Shown: positions 50,651-59,889 of the stretch, in pieces
Layout of the letters: each line of letters starts with the position of its first letter
Position numbering within the stretch: position 1 is the first letter of the stretch
From: Micavibrio_C sp046294845
GTDB taxonomy: Bacteria; Pseudomonadota; Alphaproteobacteria; Micavibrionales; Micavibrionaceae
Reading direction: 5' to 3'
Assembly: GCA_046294845.1 (NCBI GenBank)
Contig: JBKBNU010000001.1
Coordinates: 930,001 to 994,000, forward strand
Length of the DNA stretch: 64,000 bases
The notes under the pieces: model-generated
The model's database searches: none
The model's input: only the letters and a program-made list of their open reading frames with translations
What the model was told of the DNA's origin: nothing
Made by a program: the position numbers and the translations under genes

Positions 50651-52020
50651 TCAACGCACACGCTTACGCCAAACAGATCAAAGGAAAAACGGTTGCCGTC
50701 TTCGGGATTGGCAAATCGAATTTGGCTGTGATCAAGGCATTGGTGCATGAGCATGTCACGGTTATTGCGGGTGATGACAAGCAGGATAATATTGATAAGG
50801 CTGTTGCCATAGGAGCTGTTGACGGATTGATGGATTGTGATTGGTCATCAATGGCCTGTCTGGTTCTGGCACCTGGGGTACCGTTACATTTCCCTGAACC
50901 CCATCCTGTTGTGCGAAAGGCCCGCGCAGCGGGTGTGGAAATTCTATGTGATGTGGAAATCTTGCATCGCTTGCACCATCATCGCCAGACAGTAGGGATT
51001 ACCGGCACAAACGGAAAATCAACGACAACGGCTTTGGTTGGACATATCCTTAAATGCTGTAATGTCGAAGCCGAAGTTGGGGGCAATATAGGTCATGCTG
51101 TTTTTGATCTTGATATGCCACCTGTCGAAGGAGCTTTTGTCATCGAAATGTCTTCGTACCAGATTGATCTGTGTCCTACATTTGCTCCTGATATCGCTGT
51201 TCACTTAAATCTTACACCGGACCATCTGGATCGTCATGGCGATATGGCGGGCTACTATCAGGCCAAACGAAATATTTTTCGCGGAGCAGGGGTGGCTATC
51301 ATCGGTATAGATGATGAGTGGTCTGCCAAAATGGCCCGTGATGTCGCCCAGCAAGGAGAGCGCGATGTCTTCCAGATATCGGTCTGTGAACCCGTAGAGC
51401 GCGGCGTTTATATTCTAGAGGGGATCTTGTTTGATAGTATGTTTGGTGAAGCAGAAAAAATTGCCACCCTGAATATAGGTTCATTGATGGGGCAGCATAA
51501 CGCTCAAAATATGGCGGCGGCTTATGCTGCGATCAGGATGATGGGTATATCATCTGATAAAATTATAAAAGCGATGAAAACTTTTCCCGGTTTGCCGCAT
51601 CGCCAGTTTATGGTCAGGAGAATTGGTGATGTATCCTATATCAATGATAGCAAGGCAACGAATGCAGAAGCTGCCGCCAAAGCACTCGCCTGCTACCATG
51701 ATATTTTCTGGATTGCAGGCGGACAACCCAAGGAAGGCGGTTTGGCGGGCACGGAAATATTCGCAAACCGGATCAGGAATGTTTATTTAATTGGCGCTGC
51801 GGCAGATGATTTTGCAGTCGCGCTCGAAAAGAATAATATCCCGTTTTCCAAATGTGATGTGCTTGATGAAGCTGTCACACGGGCACATCATGACGCACAA
51901 AAGGCAGGAAAGGGTACTGTTCTGCTGTCACCTGCCTGCGCTTCGTTTGATCAGTTTAAAAATTTTGAAGAGCGGGGCGACGTGTTCACAAGCCTGGTTC
52001 AGGAATTAAGGGGAGTATGA
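50647..52020 (+). CDS. murD: UDP-MurNAc-L-alanine:D-glutamate ligase
   Basis: MurD adds D-Glu to UDP-MurNAc-L-Ala. The 457-residue protein has an N-terminal Rossmann domain (KTVAVFGIGKSNLAVI), the ATP site TVGITGTNGKSTTTALVGH (about 117), and the central EMSSYQIDL and HLNLTPDHLDRHG blocks. The C-terminal domain carries VSYINDSKATNAEAA. Start and stop overlap the neighbours by 4 bases each. Confidence 0.97.
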   Translation: MINAHAYAKQIKGKTVAVFGIGKSNLAVIKALVHEHVTVIAGDDKQDNIDKAVAIGAVDGLMDCDWSSMACLVLAPGVPLHFPEPHPVVRKARAAGVEILCDVEILHRLHHHRQTVGITGTNGKSTTTALVGHILKCCNVEAEVGGNIGHAVFDLDMPPVEGAFVIEMSSYQIDLCPTFAPDIAVHLNLTPDHLDRHGDMAGYYQAKRNIFRGAGVAIIGIDDEWSAKMARDVAQQGERDVFQISVCEPVERGVYILEGILFDSMFGEAEKIATLNIGSLMGQHNAQNMAAAYAAIRMMGISSDKIIKAMKTFPGLPHRQFMVRRIGDVSYINDSKATNAEAAAKALACYHDIFWIAGGQPKEGGLAGTEIFANRIRNVYLIGAAADDFAVALEKNNIPFSKCDVLDEAVTRAHHDAQKAGKGTVLLSPACASFDQFKNFEERGDVFTSLVQELRGV

Positions 52021-52022
52021 TC

Positions 52023-53198
52023 ATGAAAAACGGTATGTTTTCCCGCACAGACCATTCCGTATTGGGGCGTTGGTGGTGGACAGTTGATCGCGGTATGCTG
52101 GCGGCTTTCCTGACCTTGATGATCCTTGGTGTTATGTTGGTAACAACTGCCAGTCCGCCTGTAGCTTTGCGTATTAATCTTTCCGAATTTCATTTCGTTT
52201 CACGTCATTTGTTCTTTCTGTCCTTTAGCGTAGTGATTATGTTTGCCTTGTCTTTGGCGACGCCCAAGATGGTTTGGCGGCTGGCAACTCTGGTTTTGTT
52301 AGGCAGTATCGTCGGCATGATTCTTGTGCTTTTGATCGGGGCTGAAGTTAAGGGTGCGCAACGCTGGATCAGCCTGTTCGGGTTTTCGATCCAGCCGAGT
52401 GAATTTATGAAACCCTCCTTTGCAGTGATGTCGGGATGGTTCTTAAGCCGTTCCCGCGAACAACCCGGTTTCCCCGGTGATGCCATTGCCATGGGTTTAT
52501 TTGGCTTGGTTGTTGCTTTACTTGTGATGCAGCCTGATATCGGCATGACGTTTGTGACGGCATCCATTTTCCTCGCGCAATTATGTCTGGCGGGCGTATC
52601 TTTGTGGATATTGTGTGCTTTGGGGTTGCTGGGTGTTGCTGGTCTGGTGGGGGCCTATTTCTTACTGCCACACTTTCAAAGCCGTCTGGATCGATTCCTT
52701 GATCCGGCCAGTGGTGATACCTATCAGATTGACAAATCACTGGAAGCTTTCCGTCAGGGCGGTTTGGCCGGTGTTGGTCCCGGACAGGGCGAAATCAAGC
52801 TCGGGATTCCCGATGCCCATGCCGATTTTATCTATGCCGTGGCAGCAGAGGAGATGGGCATGATCTTTGCCCTCGTTATTTTAGGGATTTATATGTTTAT
52901 AATTCTGCGGGGACTGAACAGGCTCATGGATAATGATAATCTGTTTGCTATCATTGCTACGGGTGGACTTCTGACAATGTTCGGGCTGCAATCTTTTATT
53001 CATATGGCCTCCAGCGTCAGCATTCTTCCTGCCAAGGGGATGACCTTGCCGTTTATCAGTTATGGCGGTTCTTCTCTTTGGGCTTTGGCGATGGCAATGG
53101 GTATGGTTCTGGCTTTAACACGTAAACAAAGCCGTACATCAATCGCCAAGGGCGGCAGTATTGCCCGTGGCTTGTTTGATAGACGTAAAGTTATGTAA
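52023..53198 (+). CDS. ftsW: Septal peptidoglycan glycosyltransferase FtsW
   Basis: FtsW is the SEDS-family enzyme that polymerises lipid II at the septum with FtsI. The protein has ten or so membrane segments and the family blocks GAQRWISLFGFSIQPSEFMK, QSFIHMASSVSILPAKGMTLPFISYGGSS and DAHADFIYAVAAEEMG. I chose ATG 52023, since AAGGGGAG lies about 9 bases upstream; ATG 52017 (2 codons longer) is too close to that site. The gene overlaps or nearly abuts murD and precedes murG by 19 bases. Confidence 0.95.
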   Translation: MKNGMFSRTDHSVLGRWWWTVDRGMLAAFLTLMILGVMLVTTASPPVALRINLSEFHFVSRHLFFLSFSVVIMFALSLATPKMVWRLATLVLLGSIVGMILVLLIGAEVKGAQRWISLFGFSIQPSEFMKPSFAVMSGWFLSRSREQPGFPGDAIAMGLFGLVVALLVMQPDIGMTFVTASIFLAQLCLAGVSLWILCALGLLGVAGLVGAYFLLPHFQSRLDRFLDPASGDTYQIDKSLEAFRQGGLAGVGPGQGEIKLGIPDAHADFIYAVAAEEMGMIFALVILGIYMFIILRGLNRLMDNDNLFAIIATGGLLTMFGLQSFIHMASSVSILPAKGMTLPFISYGGSSLWALAMAMGMVLALTRKQSRTSIAKGGSIARGLFDRRKVM

Positions 53199-53217
53199 GA
53201 TTTTTTAGTAGGCATGT

Positions 53218-54357
53218 ATGAGCATCGAAATCAGAGATAAATTGATATTGATCAGCGCCGGTGGTACCGGCGGTCATATGCTGCCTGCGGCATCGTTGGC
53301 GCGCGATCTGGTTTCGCGAGGTTTTCGTGTGGAGATTGCCACAGATTGGCGCGGCTATACTTTTGAAAAATTCTTTGGCGATTTACCGATGCATGTCCTG
53401 AAAGCCGGTACCATACAAAAGGGTTTTGTCCGGAAAATAACCGGTCCCCTGTCATTGTTGATCGGCATTGCGCAAGCTTACCGTCTGGTTGGTAAACTTA
53501 AGCCGGTGGTCGTGATCGGCTTTGGGGGTTATCCTTCTTTTCCTTCTGTCTATGTTGCACAGAACCAAAAAATTCCTACAATTTTGCACGAACAAAATGC
53601 CGTTCTGGGGCGCGCTAACGTCTTGTTGTCCAAGCGTGCCGAGCGTATTGCCTTATCATTACCGCATGTGGAGGGCGTATCCGATTTTGACTCGCCGCGT
53701 ATTGTGGTCACAGGCAATCCGGTACGTGAAGAAATTGGTCGTCTTTATGCCTTGCCTTATCCGCTGCTGCAAACAGATGGACCTTTGCGTATTTTCGTCA
53801 TGGGCGGTTCCTTGGGTGCCAAGGTATTTTCTGTTGTTGTGCCTGCTGCTCTGGCCCGCTTGCCAGCGCCGCAGCGTGCCCGTATTGAAGTTGTACAGCA
53901 ATGCCGCAGTGAGGATATCGAAGCGGCCCGTGATATTTATGTGCGTGCGGGGATCAAAGCGCGTCTGGAAACGTTTTTTGGTGATGTACCGGATATTCTG
54001 GCTTCAACCCACCTTGTGATTTCCCGCTCGGGTGCGAGTACGGTTGCCGAAGTCACAACAGCCGGACGGCCTGCGATCTTTGTGCCTTATCCTCACCATG
54101 CCGACCAGCAGCAAAAAGCTAATGCCGAAACGGTTGCCGATCAGGGCGGGGCGTGGGTGATGACCGAGCAAGGTTTTACCGAAGATGCGCTTCTGAGCCG
54201 GATTGAAACCTTCCTGCAAAATCCCGAAACCTTGTTTCGCGCGGCCGAGGCTGCCCGTTCCTGTGGTCGTCCGGATGCTGCCCGTCGTCTGGGTAATTTG
54301 GTGGTCAGTATCGCTTCCGGCTGGGATCATGCGCGCTCTTTGCATCTGGAAGACTAA
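53218..54357 (+). CDS. murG: UDP-GlcNAc:lipid I N-acetylglucosaminyltransferase
   Basis: MurG adds GlcNAc to lipid I, giving lipid II, at the inner face of the membrane. The 379-residue protein has the glycosyltransferase 28 fold: the GGTGGHMLPAASLA loop near the N-terminus, HEQNAVLGRANVLL and IVVTGNPVREEI. The C-terminal donor domain has MGGSLGAKVFS and SRSGASTVAEVTTAGRPAIFVPYPHHADQQQ. Start ATG 53218 has a weak ribosome-binding site. A 123-base AT-rich gap separates it from murC. Confidence 0.97.
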   Translation: MSIEIRDKLILISAGGTGGHMLPAASLARDLVSRGFRVEIATDWRGYTFEKFFGDLPMHVLKAGTIQKGFVRKITGPLSLLIGIAQAYRLVGKLKPVVVIGFGGYPSFPSVYVAQNQKIPTILHEQNAVLGRANVLLSKRAERIALSLPHVEGVSDFDSPRIVVTGNPVREEIGRLYALPYPLLQTDGPLRIFVMGGSLGAKVFSVVVPAALARLPAPQRARIEVVQQCRSEDIEAARDIYVRAGIKARLETFFGDVPDILASTHLVISRSGASTVAEVTTAGRPAIFVPYPHHADQQQKANAETVADQGGAWVMTEQGFTEDALLSRIETFLQNPETLFRAAEAARSCGRPDAARRLGNLVVSIASGWDHARSLHLED

Positions 54358-54480
54358 AAATTTAACATAACAATAGATTTTTTCATTTTCTGTAAATATT
54401 TGCTGTCGCATCTTGCGGCTATCCCCGCTAAATTAAGACCCTTGTTTTAAAAGACCTTAAGAGAGCCGGAGGATATCCCT

Positions 54481-55947
54481 GTGGGCATGAAACCTTCCCC
54501 AATTGATGTGGGGACTATCCATTTTGTTGGTATTGGCGGCATCGGTATGAGCGGTATCGCCGAAGTTCTGCATAATCTGGGGTATAAGGTTCAGGGCTCG
54601 GATATTGCCGATAACTATAATGTCAAACGCCTGCGTGATGAGGGTATCCGTATCCTGATCGGGCATAAGCCTGAAAATCTGGTCGATGAAAGCGGCGGTC
54701 TGGTCAATGTCGTGGTCGTGTCCTCGGCTGTGAAAAAGGACAATCCGGAATTGGTCACAGCACGTGAACAGAAATTGCCGATCGTGCGCCGTGCCGAAAT
54801 GCTGGCCGAGCTGATGCGTTTAAAATCTTCTGTGGCCGTAGCGGGTACGCATGGCAAAACCACCACGACAACGATGGTGGGGATGATGCTCGAAGAAGGC
54901 GGTTTTGATCCGACCATTATCAATGGCGGTATCGTCAATAAATACGGCACGAATACAAGATTGGGTCAGAGCGACTGGATGGTTGTTGAGGCCGATGAAA
55001 GCGATGGTACCTTCACCCATTTGCCAGCAACAATCGGGGTGGTTACCAATATCGACCCTGAACATATGGATCATTACGGTGCGTTCGATAATGTGCGTAT
55101 GGCCTATCACCGTTTTATTGAAAACCTGCCTTTCTATGGTTATGCGGTGTTGTGTATCGATCACCCTGTTGTGCAAGGCCTGATTCCCGAGGTTACAGAT
55201 AAGCGTATTGTGACTTACGGTTTCAACCCGCAGGCCGATGTTCATGCCTTTAATATCCGCAGTGATTCATCGGGCAGTACCTATGATGTGAAATTTTCAC
55301 AAACCCTGACCGATGATGGTCGCGATTTGCTGGTGCGTGATATCCGTTTGCCGATGCTGGGGGTTCATAATGTTCTGAACTCGCTGGCGGCTTTATCTGT
55401 TGCGATTAAAATGGGTATGCCTGTAGCCTCGATGAAAAATGCGCTTGCCGGTTTCAGCGGTGTAAAGCGCCGTTTCACCAAAACGGGCGAAAGCAACCAG
55501 ATCACTGTGATTGATGATTACGGTCATCATCCGGTTGAAATTATGGCCGTCCTGAAAGCCGCCCGTTTGGCTGTATCGGAAAACGGGGGTCGTGTGATTG
55601 CTGTTGTGCAGCCGCACCGTTATTCACGTCTGGCCAGTTTGTTTGATGAGTTTTGTACCTGTTTTTATGATGCCGATACGGTTATTGTTGCCGATGTTTA
55701 TGCTGCAGGTGAACAACCGATTGAAGGGATTGATCGCGATCATTTAGCCCAGGGGGTCAAGGCCCACGGCCACAAGGGTGTGCAAGTCCTGCCATCAGCG
55801 GAGAAGCTCGCCGAAATTATTGCCGATATAGCAGCGCCGAATGATCTGGTTTTGTGTCTGGGGGCGGGCGATATCACCAAATGGGCTTATGCCCTGCCTG
55901 CAGAACTGGATGAAATTTTCAAAGCCAAAGAGAAACAACGCGCATGA
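54481..55947 (+). CDS. murC: UDP-N-acetylmuramate:L-alanine ligase
   Basis: MurC adds the first amino acid, L-Ala, to UDP-MurNAc. The 488-residue protein begins at GTG 54481, with GGAGGA 7 bases upstream; the ATG at 54487 is too far from that site. Motifs are HFVGIGGIGMSGIAEV, VAVAGTHGKTTTTTMVGM (about 117), EADESDGTFTHLPA and the C-terminal DDYGHHPVEIMAVL and VVQPHRYSR. The 123-base gap before it could hold a promoter, but I see no strong one. It overlaps murB by 4 bases. Confidence 0.97.
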   Translation: MGMKPSPIDVGTIHFVGIGGIGMSGIAEVLHNLGYKVQGSDIADNYNVKRLRDEGIRILIGHKPENLVDESGGLVNVVVVSSAVKKDNPELVTAREQKLPIVRRAEMLAELMRLKSSVAVAGTHGKTTTTTMVGMMLEEGGFDPTIINGGIVNKYGTNTRLGQSDWMVVEADESDGTFTHLPATIGVVTNIDPEHMDHYGAFDNVRMAYHRFIENLPFYGYAVLCIDHPVVQGLIPEVTDKRIVTYGFNPQADVHAFNIRSDSSGSTYDVKFSQTLTDDGRDLLVRDIRLPMLGVHNVLNSLAALSVAIKMGMPVASMKNALAGFSGVKRRFTKTGESNQITVIDDYGHHPVEIMAVLKAARLAVSENGGRVIAVVQPHRYSRLASLFDEFCTCFYDADTVIVADVYAAGEQPIEGIDRDHLAQGVKAHGHKGVQVLPSAEKLAEIIADIAAPNDLVLCLGAGDITKWAYALPAELDEIFKAKEKQRA

Positions 55948-56897
55948 GTGTGCCTGAACTGAAATCATATGAAGGCCTTCTACCTGCTGCGCGAGGACGT
56001 TATACAGAAAACGCTTCTCTGGGGGAAGTGGGTTGGTTTGCTTGTGGAGGTAGGGCTGATGTCCTCTTTAAGCCTGAAGATGCTGATGATCTTGCCCACT
56101 TCTTGCGTGAATGTCCTGCTGATATTCCTGTAACGACACTGGGCGTCCTTTCCAACACGATTGTGCGCGATGGCGGCTTGCGTGGCGTGGTTATCCGTTT
56201 CGGCAGGGAATTTGCCGGTATTGAAACAACATCTGACGGTCGTGTGATCGCGGGGGCAATGGCCCTTGATGGCAATGTGGCACAGGCTGCGGCCAAAGCC
56301 GGTATAGCAGACCTTGAATTTTTCAGCGGTATCCCCGGCACGATTGGCGGGGCGCTGCGTATGAATGCCGGTTGTTACGGCACAGAAACCAAAGACGTTC
56401 TGGTGGAAGCAACCGCCATCGACCGTCAGGGACAGGTTCATACCTTGACCCCGTCCGACATGGGGATGGGTTATCGCCACACGGAAACACCTGAAGACTA
56501 TGTTTTCACAAAGGCCGTTTTTCAAGGGACGCTTGGTAACGCCGAGGAGATCAAGTCCTTTATGGCCGGTATAAAAGAAAGACGGAATGCCTCCCAGCCC
56601 ATCCGCGAAAAAACGGGAGGTTCTACCTTTGCCAATCCTTCAGCCGAACAGATTGCTGCTGCTGGTTTGCCGGAAGGAACCAAAGTCTGGCAACTGATTG
56701 ATCGGGCAGGTTGTCGCGGGCTTCGTCTGGGCGGGGCCATGATGTCCGAAATGCACGCCAATTTTATGATCAATACCGGCACAGCTACTGCCGCCGATCT
56801 GGAAGCTTTGGGCGAAGAAGTACGCCGCCGTGTTCTGGCCGATAGCGGCATTACCCTGCGTTGGGAAATCAAGCGTATCGGCGATCCGGTGCTTTAG
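55944..56897 (+). CDS. murB: UDP-N-acetylenolpyruvoylglucosamine reductase
   Basis: MurB reduces UDP-GlcNAc-enolpyruvate to UDP-MurNAc with FAD and NADPH. The 317-residue protein has the FAD-binding block TLGVLSNTIVRDGGLRGVVIR and FFSGIPGTIGGALRMNAGCYG. The motif GGSTFANP carries the catalytic Ser, as in type II MurB without the extra loop. The C-terminal region has LRLGGAMMSEMHANFMIN. ATG 55944 overlaps murC by 4 bases. Confidence 0.96.
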   Translation: MSVPELKSYEGLLPAARGRYTENASLGEVGWFACGGRADVLFKPEDADDLAHFLRECPADIPVTTLGVLSNTIVRDGGLRGVVIRFGREFAGIETTSDGRVIAGAMALDGNVAQAAAKAGIADLEFFSGIPGTIGGALRMNAGCYGTETKDVLVEATAIDRQGQVHTLTPSDMGMGYRHTETPEDYVFTKAVFQGTLGNAEEIKSFMAGIKERRNASQPIREKTGGSTFANPSAEQIAAAGLPEGTKVWQLIDRAGCRGLRLGGAMMSEMHANFMINTGTATAADLEALGEEVRRRVLADSGITLRWEIKRIGDPVL

Positions 56898-57031
56898 GGA
56901 AAAACCCCCATAAATCACGACTAAATCATTGCAAAAGTCATAATCTTCTCTGGAAACAGGCGGCCCTCTTGTGCCATGATGGGGAGGTCACATAGTTTTT
57001 CTTCTTCACCCCCCCATATCCGGAGGTCTTC

Positions 57032-58012
57032 ATGACAAAAAAAGTCGCATTACTGATTGGCGGATGGTCTGCGGAACGTCAGGTGTCTCTTGAAAAAGGG
57101 AAGGCGGTGGAGAAAGCGCTGCGTGAAAAAGGTTATGACCTGACCGTGATTGATGCCCGTAAGGACCTGACCTATCTGGTCGAAGCTTTGACCCCGCGTC
57201 CGGATGTTGTCTTCAACAACCTCCACGGCAAAGGCGGCGAAGACGGCACGATTCAGGCTGTTCTTGAAATGCTTGAAATTCCCTATACGCATTCCGGTGT
57301 TTTGGCCTCTGCCATCGGCATGAATAAACCCATGGCGAAAAGACTGGCCGCTACAGCCGGTGTGCGTGTTCCCGAAGGTATTGTCGCCCACAAGCAGGAT
57401 GTTGTATCCGGCCATGTGATGGAGCCTCCTTATGTAGTCAAGCCGCCTTGCGAGGGTTCCAGTGTGGGTGTGCGTATTATTATGGAACGTGATAATCAGC
57501 AGCCACTTGATATGGAGAGCTGGGCTTTCGGTGATGAGGTTCTGGTCGAACAATATATTCCGGGCCGCGAGCTGACAGTGGCCGTTCTGGATGGCAAGCC
57601 GCAGGCTGTAACAGAAATTGTTTCACAAACACGCTTCTTTGATTACGAAGCCAAGTATCATGATACACGCACGCAATATGTGCTGCCGGCCAAAATCCCG
57701 CAGGATGTTTATGATCAGGCGCTTGAATTTGCCCGCCGCGTTTTTGAAGCGGTGGGTTGTTCGGGGATTGCCCGCTGCGATTTCCGTTATGATGATAGCA
57801 AGCCAGGATCAGAGGGACTTTATTTTCTTGAAATCAATACCCAGCCGGGTTTCACCCCTGAATCAATCGGTCCTTCTCAGGTCATCTATAATGGTATGTC
57901 CTATAACGACCTTTGTGCTCACCTCGTGGAAACTGCCTTATGTCACGGACAGGAACAACACGCTCCCAAATCATCGGGCGGCGTGCCAGAAACGCAAAAA
58001 AGACGCGCTTAA
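57032..58012 (+). CDS. ddl: D-alanine:D-alanine ligase
   Basis: Ddl makes the D-Ala-D-Ala dipeptide used by MurF. The 326-residue ATP-grasp enzyme has VALLIGGWSAERQVSLEKG and FNNLHGKGGEDGTIQAVLE. The ATP-grasp loop is KPPCEGSSVGVRI, and the catalytic C-terminal block is YFLEINTQPGFTPESIGP. CCGGAGG lies 7 bases before ATG 57032. It shares its last 73 bases with ftsQ in another frame, so the two are tightly coupled. Confidence 0.97.
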   Translation: MTKKVALLIGGWSAERQVSLEKGKAVEKALREKGYDLTVIDARKDLTYLVEALTPRPDVVFNNLHGKGGEDGTIQAVLEMLEIPYTHSGVLASAIGMNKPMAKRLAATAGVRVPEGIVAHKQDVVSGHVMEPPYVVKPPCEGSSVGVRIIMERDNQQPLDMESWAFGDEVLVEQYIPGRELTVAVLDGKPQAVTEIVSQTRFFDYEAKYHDTRTQYVLPAKIPQDVYDQALEFARRVFEAVGCSGIARCDFRYDDSKPGSEGLYFLEINTQPGFTPESIGPSQVIYNGMSYNDLCAHLVETALCHGQEQHAPKSSGGVPETQKRRA

Positions 58013-58806
58013 GCGGTCTTCTAAGGCGCTTTGGTCTGGGGGCAGCGTGTTTGACGCTGGCTCTGGGTGCGGGTGTTTGGCTGGTTTCCAGCGGTACGCT
58101 TGACCGTACTCTGCAATTGGCACGGCAGGAAACATACAATGCTTTGGCGGACGCCGGTTTCAGAGTTGAAAATATTCTGGTCGAGGGGCGTTACGAAACG
58201 GACCCCGATACTTTGCGCGCGATTATCAATATGGAGCGCGGTGATCCCATCTTTGCCTTTGATCCGGCTGAATCACGCGAAATGATCGAGCGCTTGTCGT
58301 GGGTCAAGGAAGCTCATATCGAAAGGCGCTTGCCCAACACTATTTATATAGGCTTGGTTGAACGTAGGCCGATGGCACTGTGGCAGCACAAGAACAAACT
58401 GCGTGTGATTGATGCCGATGGTGTAACACTGACTGATAAATTGTCGGCACACCAGAAGACTTTGCCAATTGTTGTTGGTGAGTATGCGAATGAGCAGGCC
58501 TATAATCTTTTGCAAATGCTGGAAGCACAACCGCAAGTCCGCGATATGCTGGAGGCTGCCACATGGGTCGGGGACCGTCGTTGGGATCTGACCATGAAGA
58601 ACCAGATGACCGTGCGTTTGCCGGAAATGGATATTGGTTTGGCCTTAAGCCGTCTGGCCAAGGCACAAAGCGAGGATCGTATCCTTGAAAAAGACTTGAG
58701 TGTCATTGACCTGCGTGAGAAGGGCCGCATCACAGTGCGTACCCGTCCGGGTGCGGTACAGGAATTCAAAGCCAGCTTCAGCGGCACCGCTGGCGACAAT
58801 ATTTGA
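57940..58806 (+). CDS. ftsQ: Cell division protein FtsQ
   Basis: FtsQ links the early and late divisome by binding FtsL-FtsB. The 288-residue protein has a basic cytoplasmic N-terminus and one membrane helix (about 36-53). The POTRA domain (about 68-140) contains FRVENILVEGRYETDPDTLRAII and SWVKEAHIERRLPNTIYIGLVERRPMALW. ATG 57940 (MSRTGTTRSQ) has GGAAA upstream; a frame to 57913 is open, but its extra nine residues include no ribosome-binding site. It overlaps ddl by 73 bases and ends 3 bases before the next ATG. Confidence 0.93.
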   Translation: MSRTGTTRSQIIGRRARNAKKTRLSGLLRRFGLGAACLTLALGAGVWLVSSGTLDRTLQLARQETYNALADAGFRVENILVEGRYETDPDTLRAIINMERGDPIFAFDPAESREMIERLSWVKEAHIERRLPNTIYIGLVERRPMALWQHKNKLRVIDADGVTLTDKLSAHQKTLPIVVGEYANEQAYNLLQMLEAQPQVRDMLEAATWVGDRRWDLTMKNQMTVRLPEMDIGLALSRLAKAQSEDRILEKDLSVIDLREKGRITVRTRPGAVQEFKASFSGTAGDNI

Positions 58807-58809
58807 TTG

Positions 58810-59799
58810 ATGATGGTCCAGCCTTCTTCGCCAGCCCCCAAGCAGTCTTCGAAAAAGAAGATGGGTAAAAAGAAAATCCGTCGTAAGGTCAAGCCCCCTG
58901 TATCCCCTGTGCGAAGGATCATGGCTCTGATTATCTCGGGCGTTGTAGGGATAGTGTTCACGGTCACGATGGCGTTGGTTGTTGAAGCGCGTCATACCAG
59001 CTTCTACGGGGAACCGCTTCGGGAGAAGGTCATTTCGCTTGCCCAAATCCATCTTTATGGCGTGCCTGATGATCCTGAAATGAGAGCTCAAGTTTTAAGC
59101 GGTATGCCACAACTTAATCTTCTGCCTGCCGAGGCGGTTTTGCATCAGGATATTGCTGGTCGTTTTGTAAAACTCGGTATTCATTTTGGTTATGTGCAGA
59201 AAAGCGCCAGGCCCGGTAATGGGCGTTATTTGTGCAAGGAAACAAATACCGATTTGGTTCCTGCTGTGGCATGGAATATTGCAGCGGCTCTTTATCCCAT
59301 ACCGGATGAAGCACTTGAGAAGATCAATCTCGAATATATCATTTTTTGCGGGGACCTTTATCGTGATGCTTACAAGGTCGGGGGATTTCCTGTTCCGGTG
59401 AATAATCTGATGATGTTGAATCTCACACACAGGAAACAAAATCAGGATATTCAGGAGTTTTTCTTACATGAATTCTATCACTTGTTTGAATCGCGATGGG
59501 GTTTAACACGTGATCCGGAATGGGATCGTTTGTTTGGGGCTGGTTATTACAACACTTATCAGGGCAATGATGGCGCGGCCAACAGCCGGATCGGTACGGG
59601 TAATTATGGTTTCATAAACCGCTATAGCCAGTCTTTTCCGTACGAAGATCGGGCCGAAATTTTCGCCCTGCTGATGACCGACCGGTCAAACCTGATTAAT
59701 CATATTGCTTATCAAAGGGATGAGATGCTTTACGCCAAAGTCAAATATGTGGCAGAAACAGCGCGGCAGAGAATGGGAATAGAGATTCCCGAGTTCTGA
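58810..59799 (+). CDS. Membrane-anchored HExxH protein (putative zinc metallopeptidase)
   Basis: The 329-residue protein has a very basic cytoplasmic N-terminus (about 1-35), one membrane helix (about 37-59) and a periplasmic domain of about 270 residues. That domain contains H220-E-F-Y-H224, a zinc-peptidase motif, with E283 in YEDRAEIFALL as a candidate third ligand. This is gluzincin-like spacing, as in some uncharacterised zinc peptidases. It lies between ftsQ and ftsA in the dcw cluster, 3 bases after the ftsQ stop. A role in division or envelope processing is inferred. The exact family and activity are unknown. ATG 58813 is an alternative start. Confidence 0.75.
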   Translation: MMVQPSSPAPKQSSKKKMGKKKIRRKVKPPVSPVRRIMALIISGVVGIVFTVTMALVVEARHTSFYGEPLREKVISLAQIHLYGVPDDPEMRAQVLSGMPQLNLLPAEAVLHQDIAGRFVKLGIHFGYVQKSARPGNGRYLCKETNTDLVPAVAWNIAAALYPIPDEALEKINLEYIIFCGDLYRDAYKVGGFPVPVNNLMMLNLTHRKQNQDIQEFFLHEFYHLFESRWGLTRDPEWDRLFGAGYYNTYQGNDGAANSRIGTGNYGFINRYSQSFPYEDRAEIFALLMTDRSNLINHIAYQRDEMLYAKVKYVAETARQRMGIEIPEF

Positions 59800-59815
59800 T
59801 GCCTGAAAGAGGGGC

Positions 59816-59845
59816 TTGCCGGGAGAGCCTGACCGCGCTTATAGT
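59816..59845 (+). promoter_or_regulatory. ftsA promoter
   Basis: TTGCCG (59816-59821), an 18-base spacer and TATAGT (59840-59845) predict transcription from about 59852, 38 bases upstream of the ftsA ATG. The -10 lies in the loop of an inverted repeat, CCTGACC (59828-59834) and GGTCAGG (59846-59852). Confidence 0.55.
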
Positions 59846-59852
59846 GGTCAGG
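59828..59852. promoter_or_regulatory. Inverted repeat astride the ftsA -10 element
   Basis: CCTGACC and GGTCAGG are perfect inverted arms with an 11-base loop that contains TATAGT. It could be an operator or a hairpin at the transcript start. No T run follows directly, so it is not a standard terminator. Confidence 0.45.
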
Positions 59853-59889
59853 TATTCTGTCTAGTCCTCTTTTTTCGATCCGCATTCCC

